Notes under the pieces: generated by a model
Databases searched by the model: none
Told to the model about the DNA's origin: nothing
What the model saw: only the letters and a program-made list of their open reading frames with translations
Assembly (NCBI GenBank): GCA_000310025.1
Contig: FN648498.1
Location: 327,768-373,049, forward strand
DNA length: 45,282 nucleotides
Direction of reading: 5' to 3'
Origin: Ectocarpus siliculosus
Taxonomy: Eukaryota > Sar > Phaeophyceae > Ectocarpales > Ectocarpaceae
Shown here: in pieces, positions 1-9,037 of the stretch
Position numbering within the stretch: the stretch's first letter is position 1
Layout of the letters: each line of letters begins with the position of its first letter
Made by a program: the position numbers and the translations under genes

Positions 1-220
1 CTTGGGTTTTTTTTTTTCCCCCCCCCTTTACCTCCCTGCTGGTGGTGCTGTGGGGGTGCCCCCTCGCCTTTCGCCAGGTTTTCCCAAGACCCTCAAGAAA
101 AAAACACCCGGGAAAGGGTTTTCTTAACCCATGGGCCCCAAAATTGGTACCCCAAAATTTTTTCCGCCCCCACAAGTTGGAAGCGTTTTTCCCCCCCCCC
201 CCCCCCCCCCCCCCGAGTTC
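1..220. other. Low-quality scaffold end
   Basis: Runs of T, C, A and G are lengthened as in the tail of a poor sequencing read, and there is a pure C run at about 190-213. I see no exon here. The rest of the stretch up to 332 looks like BBS4 intron sequence and ends in a C/T-rich acceptor. Confidence 0.75.
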
Positions 221-332
221 CTTCCAACTGTAACATCACCTTCGCCACTGCCGTGCGGTTGTACAATCCACGTAACCCGTCCCCTCGCCCGCGCTCTGTG
301 TACGATTTTGACTTGTGCTTGCTCGTGTCCAG

Positions 333-386
333 ACCCCCAATTCGGCGCAGCTGTGGAACAATATCGGCATGTGCTTTCTCGGAAAG
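333..386 (+). CDS. BBS4: BBS4 exon a
   Basis: Encodes [18 protein letters not shown], the start of a TPR. The acceptor is at 331-332 and the donor GT at 387-388, in phase 0. This is the first BBS4 exon visible; the upstream exons are not in the window. Confidence 0.88.
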
Positions 387-1720
387 GTATCGTTGAAGCA
401 ATCACTCAATATATCCACCCATCCACAAGTTCAACAGTTTTCCCTTGACCGCCACTACAAATAATGTTCTGTATACGCATCTGCGGGGGGGGTCAACCGA
501 GCGTTCAAGTGTCAAGCGTAGAGTAAGGAGAATGGGGCTGTGTGTTGTGTGGTCCGGAGACTATGGCAAGAAAGGCAACTCGAGCGCGTGGATACCTTCA
601 GACACCAATAGGCCGGGCTGTTACTAAGTGGAGCCAACTCCAATCTATTGATTCTACTTGAGATTGTAAAGGGGGGTCCCGAACGTGCTTCTGAAGCTTG
701 GTTTCTCGCGCGACCAAGGGGACGCCCCATCATCGTCCAACCCGTCCACGAACGGCATGTAGGCATGAATCTATCTACTACCTGCACGAGAGTGAGGCTT
801 GTGCTTCTAGCAAGAGTTGCTTCGCCCGTATGGCACCTCGTCCCGCATGCACCTTTTGTATATTGTTTCTAGCGTCTCCCGCGCGTCTTGTTCTCTCCGA
901 GCTTGTCCTGACCATGCTCACCTGGAGGAAATGAACTCAACCAATGGTGCTGAAGCGTTCCAAAAGGGTTTCTATGTTTCACCCTTGTGTGTGGGTAGAA
1001 GGCCAACACTTTCCGAGAGCCTCGCTGGACTGTGACTGGTGTTCTGTGTTTCCTAGACCTGTCTCTCCGCCAGGTAGCTCACAAATTCAATGCGCTTATT
1101 TGATGTTTATCTCTCAACTGGTGGTTTCAACCCTCCCTGCCCTCGCTAGCATAAAGTAGCTGAATGGAGTCTCCCTTCCTACTCGTAATCCAACGCCCGC
1201 GCACATGCGTACGTCCGCGTTGACCACAACAAGTGCAAGTATATCGCGGCGGTAGCATGTCTAAAGCGCGCTCTGTACCTGGACCCGTTCGAGTGGATCG
1301 TGGCCTACAACCTGGGGCTGGTGCACCTCAGCACTTCGCAGTACGCCTCTGCCTTTCACCACTTCAGGTCTGTCAATAATTCCATCGTTTCTTGTCGCCG
1401 TTTCTCCGGTCGCGGTAAAATGTCGAACGTACTTCTTGCCTTCCCTAGCAACGAAAAAGTTGTCGTAATTGTTCTCAAGTCATTACACAAGGTGCATTTG
1501 TAGTATAGCTGTTTGTTCAAAGTACGACCATCGCGCGCTATTACATGAACTGTTTTTTGTGTCGTCATTGGAACCCTTCCTTTGCATAGGTTTCTGCCTG
1601 TCTGCCTATCGGTGTCGTTCTCTGCCTCTCTCGCTCAGCCTGTCTCTCTGTCTGTCTGCCTCTGTCTCTGTCTCTGTCTCTGTCTCTGTCTCTGTCTCTA
1701 TCTCTCGCTCTGTCTCCGTC

Positions 1721-1771
<51 letters not shown>

Positions 1772-2028
1772 CATCTTCTCTCTGTTAACGGACATGAAGT
1801 GCGGCCATCAACCTCAAGCCCGACTTCGCGGCGTCCTACATGTACTTGGCGATCACCCTGGCTAGGTTGGAGGACTTCGACAACGCCTGCAGTGCCTATG
1901 ACAAGGTTAAACGCGACCAAGAACTGCAGACCTCCCATAGGATAGAGAAGCACAGCCTGTATCTTGCCCTTGTTGTACAGTAGTACAGAAGACACCAGTT
2001 TTTCGTCTTGACTCTCACCTACAGTATG

Positions 2029-2064
<36 letters not shown>

Positions 2065-3844
2065 CCTATAGGACGGTTACAACGAACACCATTTTGACTG
2101 GAACGCTCCCATTCCGCAAATGAGGCCACGAGCTCACGGCTACGCACTCTGTGCCACCTCTTTCAGTCTGTATTTTTTTCATAGTCCACTAGAACAAGAC
2201 ATGGGGGCTTTACGCCAAGGTCCGCGAGGCTTAATTAATTCCACCATGTATTTGGGGTCCAGGGTCGGGAGAGACAGGCGGGAGCCACCGCAATTACCAC
2301 AATTCAGAAAAAGAATACAGCTGCAATAACGCTACCGAGAGTTGCCGCTGAACAATTTTGACAAGTAAACTAACAACAGCAACAACGGCAACACATACTC
2401 AACGGCAACACATACTCTACACGGTTTTGTGTCATTTCTTTCAGGCTTTGGAGCTAGATGGCGGCGGTGGCGACTACCTGACCCATCTCAATTACGCGGT
2501 GACCCTGCTCAATAACGACGAGCCGGAGAGAGCTGCTGAGCACTATGCCAGCTTTAAGAAGATATTTGAGGTGGGCCTGTATGCTTGGAAAATTCATACG
2601 CGAGTTTGCGCTATTTGGTGATGACGAACGGGAGTTGAGTAAGGACATTTTTCGCGCTGCCAGTGCTGTTTCCGTGTTTTCCTTGAGTACCCTCTCTGGC
2701 CTGTACCCAGCACCTCTTGACCACCCATACAGCTGATCTTCAGGGTAGAGAGATGGAAAATATCTAGGGTCGCAGCACGGGACGGGTTGTGGGAAGGGGG
2801 TTCCTTTCCTCGTGGGCCTTGAGCCAAAGGCTGCCAATTAGGCAGCGAGTCAAAGGTAGGTAGAGCTCTTTCAGTTCAGGTTTCCTTGGTGGGGTATTTC
2901 ATCATCATTGGGGATGTGCTCAAAATGGAACGCGACTTGTATCGGCATCAGCTAGAAAATGAACATTGTGCCCGTCTCCGCCGCGACTGTTTCGGTGTCG
3001 GTTTAACCGAAATAACCAAAGGCCGGCTTGACAGGATTCAATCGGTTAACGGGATGACCGATATATTCGAAATTCGGCTTTACTTTTTTGGCATAACCGG
3101 ATTAAGTTTAACCGCAGACCCGTTTTCTGTTTTCCTTTTATTCGGATTTTTCTGTTTCGTTTTTTTTCCGGATTCTCCAGATTCAGTGTAACTGGGTTTC
3201 CGGTTTAACCGGATTACCCGATTTACCTGATTATTACCCCTTCAAGCTTTTGCGTAAATGGTTGGCCGGACTCGGTTTAGCAGAATAATGTACCCGTTGC
3301 CGTTAGTATATGATACCGGTTATCCAGAGGTAAAGGAGAATAATTTACGTGTTTGACAACCCCCCGTTCAGGTTGAAAAGGCGGGAAGCAACGTCGATAG
3401 GATAGATGGGCAAGGGAAAACGTTTCTATTTTGGAGACACCTTCGGCAAAGTAGGAGGGAACGTTTCGGTCCTGTGGGAACAATGCTCCGTCCTCTCGAG
3501 GGCCCGTGGTGAATGGTCGAACCGCTATGGAATACAAAACGGAAGATTACGCGCCCCCCGCCCCGTTCATGCACAGCGATCACCCCTACTCACCCGATTC
3601 GTTCGTTCTCTCCGCATTTGGCCCCCCCTGTTTGCGTTCGTGTTGAACGACGCGTTTTTCGCAAGGTGACTGACGATCTAGTCTACGACCCAATACCCAC
3701 CGACGGATCCACCAGTCACTCACTATGATTGATTGACCTATCAATGAATGTTGCTTGCAGGCTCTCGATCCCGATACGGAGAGGGACCAGGAGGTGTTAG
3801 CAAGAAGTCAAGCGCTGGCAAACTCCCTTGGAGCGTCCTCATGA
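333..3844 (+). CDS. BBS4: BBS4, BBSome TPR subunit, C-terminal part (5' truncated)
   Basis: BBS4 is a tetratricopeptide-repeat subunit of the BBSome, the coat complex that moves membrane proteins in and out of cilia. I join exons 333-386, 1234-1367, 1800-1905, 2445-2570 and 3761-3844; all have AG/GT borders and joining them keeps one frame (about 167 residues, stop TGA 3842-3844). Family-diagnostic stretches seen include [19 protein letters not shown]-like [37 protein letters not shown] and [11 protein letters not shown]. These match the last four or so TPR units of animal BBS4 in order. The N-terminal TPRs must lie left of the window. The protein stops about 27 residues after the last TPR exon, so the long disordered tail of vertebrate BBS4 is absent. 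The gene converges with the ferlin gene downstream. Confidence 0.92.
1234..1367 (+). CDS. BBS4: BBS4 exon b
   Basis: Encodes [18 protein letters not shown] and then [20 protein letters not shown], ending SAFHHF, a full TPR pair. The acceptor AG at 1232-1233 was preferred over 1238-1239 because it keeps the two residues after GK that animal BBS4 has. It ends in phase 2. Confidence 0.88.
1628..1769 (+). repeat. (CT)n / (TCTG)n microsatellite
   Basis: About 140 bases of interrupted CT, grading into pure (CT)n. It ends some 30 bases before the acceptor of the BBS4 exon at 1800, so it may form part of the polypyrimidine tract. Confidence 0.95.
1800..1905 (+). CDS. BBS4: BBS4 exon c
   Basis: Its first base completes a Ser codon from exon b. 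The exon then encodes [20 protein letters not shown], followed by [15 protein letters not shown]. The donor GT is at 1906-1907. Confidence 0.9.
2029..2064 (+). repeat. (AAC)n microsatellite
   Basis: Twelve uninterrupted ACA/AAC units in a BBS4 intron. Confidence 0.95.
2445..2570 (+). CDS. BBS4: BBS4 exon d
   Basis: Encodes [20 protein letters not shown], then [22 protein letters not shown]. It is flanked by TTTCAG and GTGGGC, in phase 0. It matches the last TPR of the animal protein. Confidence 0.9.
2985..3320. repeat. Degenerate CGGTTTAACCG-rich block
   Basis: Many variants of CGGTTTAACCG, CGGTTAACGG, ACCGGATTA and TTTAACCG are packed into about 330 bases of a BBS4 intron. It looks like an eroded satellite or transposon remnant; I cannot assign a family. 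Confidence 0.45.
3761..3844 (+). CDS. BBS4: BBS4 terminal exon
   Basis: Encodes [20 protein letters not shown], then NSLGASS and the TGA stop at 3842-3844. It is preceded by TTGCTTGCAG. This matches the short helical segment after the last TPR of BBS4. Confidence 0.85.
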   Translation, partial: ALDPDTERDQEVLARSQALANSLGASS

Positions 3845-5099
3845 CAACAGCAGTGACGTGGTTGGTCATGAGCATGTGGTTGTTTTGTGTGGTGGCGCTG
3901 TTGGCAACGTAGGTTACGACATAATTATAGTACTTGTGGTGATGATGTTCCTGTACTTGTCGGATGCTGGTCATGTTTGAGGCGTTACTGCCGTTGCTGT
4001 TGCAGACTTTGTCGTTGGCCTCCGTTTCTTGAAGTCGTCGCCGTTGTAGTTAAGGTACTTGAAGCGTCGTTGCGGTCATTGTTGCATTGGTTGTTTTCAG
4101 TGGTGTTGGGTGGCGTGGCGGCGTTGTCGGTTCATGTTTGTTGTTGCTGTGTGGTTTTTGCTGCAGAGTTGTCGGTGGCGGTCAGTTGACACTATTGTTA
4201 GCGTTGGTACAAGAGGGACTACTACGATGTCGCACGAGTTGCTGGCTGACTGAGTAGTGTAGTGGGTAAGCCGTTCTATCCAAGGATGCATGCACGGGTT
4301 CGAACCACGCCTGGCGAGGGGCCCGTCCTCGGCGATCCCTACTTCAAAATCCCAGTGACCAGCCGGGTGGCTACCAGCCGAGAGAATCTCTTTTGGCTGA
4401 CTGAGTAGTCTAATGGCCTTCCTAACTTGCTGTTGATTGCTGACGACAACGTCGTAGCTCGCGCCACCCTTTCGAAGATGAATTCAACCTACAGTAGCAC
4501 GGAACATGTTTCGGGTACACACGGAACCTTAAAAAACGCCTTCATGTCCATTCGCGCCAGGAAAACCATTCCCGCCACGCCCAGCTTCTTCAATTTCGGT
4601 ACCCAATCTCACTCGCGGACAGACCGGCTAGACGTACTACGAGGATAACAAGTATCACCATGGATTCTTCATGAACACACGTACCAACACGCGGCAGCCC
4701 TCCGTCGACCTATGAGGGTCAGCGCTGAATCGATTATTTTTGGCGAGTGAATAGACAAATGGCAACACAGCAGTTTGTGGTCGCTCGAGAACCTCGCGAC
4801 GTGCGCTTGCCACAAGCCACCTCGCAGCACGCGTGACGCTACTTCCCTCTCTACCTGGATGTTCGAGATGCGTCCAGTTGCGCTGCTCCTACGATAAACT
4901 CCACCAGTCTCGACCAACACCACCCGCCACTGTCGGCGTGGCAAGCGAGGCGGTGAATGGTTGGCAGCACGAAATTGCTCTCACAGTCGAAAACGAAAGA
5001 GCAACCGGAGTTCTTTCGACGACACCAACAACAACAACGAAGCCGCATTTTCGCTGTCTTCCGCGCACTGTACACACGACACCTAGGTCGGAGGAACAA
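3845..5099. other. Convergent intergenic region
   Basis: Lies between the BBS4 stop and the ferlin stop, so it must contain both 3' UTRs. The BBS4-proximal part is G/T-rich (many TTG triplets). The only structure seen is the tRNA-like repeat at 4241-4420. Confidence 0.7.
4241..4420 (+). repeat. tRNA-like SINE fragment
   Basis: An A-box-like TAGTGTAGTGGGTAAG (from about 4252) is followed some 40 bases later by a B-box GGTTCGAACCA, as in pol III promoters. The flanks cannot fold into a tRNA acceptor stem, so it is not a working tRNA gene. GGCTGACTGAGTAGT recurs at about 4395, bounding a block of about 150 bases. A tRNA-derived SINE is likely. Confidence 0.55.
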
Positions 5100-5186
5100 T
5101 CAGAAAATACTCTCAAAAGTTGTTATGTAGTTTCCCGCTACCGCGATGAAGGCGGCGAGGATGACGCAGAGGCAGCAGCAGACCAC
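5100..5186 (-). CDS. Ferlin last exon: transmembrane anchor
   Basis: 28 residues starting VVCCCLCVILAAFIAVAG, then NYITTFESIF and TGA. This is the single C-terminal helix typical of ferlins, with a very short lumenal tail. The Cys cluster at the membrane edge might be acylated (inference). The acceptor is CCGCAG. Confidence 0.88.
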   Translation of the reverse strand: MVCCCLCVILAAFIAVAGNYITTFESIF

Positions 5187-8100
5187 CTGCGGAACACGCG
5201 AGCAGATATGCCAGGATTGATGTCGGTTCATTGCGGGTAGGGAGGCAACTGAGCCCAGAGATCGTGCCAATAAGAATTTAGGGTAGATAAGGTCAACCCT
5301 CCCCGCCCTCATAGCTGTGAGGACGACAACTACCGTCCGAAGTCGGGATTGTTTTTCTCCAAAGTACTAATGATGTCACATGCTCGCGGCTGTTTTCTGG
5401 ATAGAGGGCAGTACAGCCCAAAACCCACCCCATTTCATGCCCGAGCTACGGACTTGCCCTAACATTCCCATTCGCAGGGTGTTGCACATACCTTTCGCAC
5501 ACAACAACAGGATCTGCCACAAGAACTCTAGGGGCGACGGCAGAACAACCATTGAACCTGTTTTCGTCTCTCTTATTTCACTATATTCCTCCCTTCACGA
5601 TGCAAATAAATTCTTCCAATGCTGCTTCAATTTCGTGAGCACTGCCAATGAACGAGAGTGAGAGAACCTGCAGCGCATGCTATCATCAAGAAACGGAAGG
5701 AGTGTTATCATCCCCTTCAGTCTTGTCGAAAGTTCACTATTCATTTGTCACAATTCCTTGCTCACGTTTCATTTCTCACATTGGAACATTTCACTTTCAC
5801 CTCTTCACTTTCCAGCCTTCTGGTTTCGTTCTCCACGTGTCATCCTTCCGTTTTCGTTTGAACACGGACGAAAACCCAACTGTTTCTTTTTCTAACCTTG
5901 TAGAAGGCCTTTGGTCCGAGGAGTGACATCGAGAGGCGGAAGGGGTTGAAGGAAAACTTCATGCGTCCGGCGGGCGGGGGCAGGTACGGGTTCTGGTTGG
6001 GATCGTTTCTCCCGGCCCCAACCGGCTGGGCATCCGCAGTCTCCTTGGGGAGGAGCTCCAGAGAGATGAGCACCTTGCCTGGGCGAAAGTTGAGCAAGTG
6101 ACAGCAGAAGTGAGGGAAAATACTGGGATGGTCTTACTCATTGAGCAAGTAACAGCAGAAGAGAGGGGGAAAACGGGGACGGTCGTATTCGTGCAAGCCA
6201 GTGCACCGTTTCGCCATATTGGGGTCGCGATCGAGTAGAGTCGGGAAGAAGAACGCCGAGGTATTTAGACTGGCCTACTTCTATGCCCGGAAAGAACCAA
6301 ACGGGAATCGTTGCGATGTGTCTGGCCGGACTACTACTGAAAAACATGTGTGATACTGATTGTCTGCCACATTTTATTGGGACGATGCCTTTGAACGACT
6401 TGATTTGTGTTGTAGTACGTTTTCCTCCAGAGAATGTAAGGAGCACCATCTGCCTTGTGAGTGCCTGACCGGGTTAGCGCCGCGCACATCCTACAAGTCA
6501 CCCCCTTTCTTTTCGGAGCTGAGGCTGTTCACCCTGCACAATACAACCCACCACATACATAGACATGTGACGGAGAATTTTGTGAACGAGGAGTTGAGTT
6601 TATTGATATCAGGTGGTTCAGTAACAGCTCGATAGGTTTGGGCAGCGCTACGAGGAGGACCACAGAAGGTGTGGGTAGGTTGTGTAAGCGGTATCTGAAA
6701 GAGGAATGAAAGCGTGTGTAAAAAAGTGTGGTACAGGTTTTCCGGCAAGCGCTCATGTCGTCGTCGGCATGCAGGGGTAAGCGCTTACCGCCCAGACCAT
6801 GAAAGCTCGAAGTAGTGGGAAGCCGTCAGTTTCACGCAACGCCGCATCCAATCATTCGCGCCAAACAGAGAATCGTAAAACACGTTGACTTACCCATTCT
6901 CTCGACGGTTCCTGCCTCCGGATCGCGCCTCGTCAACTCCAGCCACTGAGCGTCCGCTGGTGCTTTTCCGACGCCAAACCATTCCTTTGGGCACCGGTTC
7001 GTATGAGATTTGGTGTCGATGGGATTGGTGGTGGCTGTGGTGGTGATGGTGATGGTGATGAACACCTCTGGTTGCTTTGGTCTCTTGCAAAGGGTTTTGA
7101 ATCGAGCTGCTTCATGAATCGTGTTCAAAGATACAATAACTCCTGCTTCAAACATGGATGCAGAACGACTTCCGCAGTCGATCCATGCCGGTCGAGCATG
7201 GCGATCAGACACGATGAACCAATCCACGCACATCACACACCTTTATGGTGCTGACGACCTCGTCCGTCTCGTCAACCTCCGGTCTCCGCATCATCGCAGC
7301 CTTCACTCGCGGGTGTTTCGTCATCGCGGTCCGTTGACGCCAGAGTTGCCGAGTGGTTTTCGTGCGTGTTTGTTGCAACGTGTGCATCGTCAGGTTTTAT
7401 ATAGAGCAGCAGTATTTAGAGCGATACTTCTCTCCTATTTCAGCAGTGAGTGTCGGGCCGTGTTCAGCGTTGCGATTTCATGAATTTCGCTCCACACTTC
7501 TTCTCGATGACATGCGCGCCAACGACACGTGGGAAGCAACAACATCTTCCCCATCGAAGAGAGACGTGCACGACAAGACATGCCGACATTGAGAGTACGG
7601 GGGCGGCGGGGGGGGTTCTTACCGTATCTGCAATAAACTACTTTATCTATAATAAACTACCTGGGCGGCCTCTGTCGATTGTTTCGTTTCTCTATCTCTC
7701 CCCGCCGACCCTAACAGCGGTTGATTCTCTTCGTCCGATTGGTCTTCGCCATCGTCTTCGGTAGAGGACATCGATGAGTCTGCCTCGGTTTCAACGCTAC
7801 GGTCGTCGTCGCCGTCACTATCATCGCTGTCATCCACCGCAGGTCTGATATTGGAAGAACGCCCAGACGAACGCCGCAAACCGTCGCTTCCACTGTTTTC
7901 ACCGTCGCTGCTGCTGTCGCCGCCGCCGTCGTCGTCGTCATCGTCATTGTCTTCGCTGTCGTCATCGTTGTTGATGCCCCTGTTGCCTCCACCCACCCAT
8001 CGTGCATTATTTCCCACTTCGCTGTTTCTCCTGCTATTTCTTCTTCTCCCCTTCGCTGTGTCACCCCGCCGTCTTCCTCTTCTTCGATCGCCGCGTCACG

Positions 8101-8968
8101 TGAGGAGCGGTGAGGGTGTTTGGGTCGTTCTTCATACGTAGTCACGGTCGACCATGAGAGGTCACCACCAACAAGCCGACTAGGGGTTGGAAAAGCGGGC
8201 GAATACTTCCCCGTCTGTGCACGATCCGCGGCCAATATATGTCAATCATGTGCCCTACAGGCGTCGAGCGGCTGGGGTGTGGCTCTGCTCTTCTGTGGCT
8301 CTATAACAAGACCACCCGGCTTCGGGGCCATGGGAGAAACGCAACATTGAGGCCCAAGCCATGTCCACAGAAAAAACGAAGACGGATAATACGGTGAACC
8401 CCGCCGGGGTTGGAGGAGGGTAGTATCGAGACGGGGGGGCAGCCTACGCGACGCAAGCAAAGAACGCACACACAGTGAGAAAAGAAGGGATTCCCTGTCT
8501 CTCTCAAGTCTTTATGAATACGTGCCGCGTACCCGTATTCCCATGCGTGTGGTTCCTCCGTGGACGAGGTTTCTATTTTTCCAACAATGCGGTCCTTTGT
8601 GCCAGACGCTCAATACGGAGTGATCGCGTCGCATCAACGCCCCAAGCTGACAAAAATCAGCATCGAATCGACGCCCAAACTCAACGGCCAGATAAAAACA
8701 GCCTGGGCACGCCGTTGACGGCCAACCTGCTGCACTCCCACGTACGTACCGGCGATCACCGCGCCTGTTACTTGGGCCGGCCTTCCTCTTCGCCCCTTCC
8801 ACCCCTCCGAGGCCAATACCTCGGCCTGCGCGCACGGGTATGGACACGAGAGACACCCAACGGAAACGACGAAGTGCGTACTCGATACCCTGACCCCCAA
8901 GACCGACTGAAACAAGTTTTGGAGCTGCGAAAGGGCTATCACCCTACCACGCAAGGTCTCTGTCTCTC

Positions 8969-9037
<69 letters not shown>

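Noticed and set aside
4244-4313. A functional tRNA gene.
   Set aside because: The B-box is good, but the acceptor and anticodon stems do not pair.
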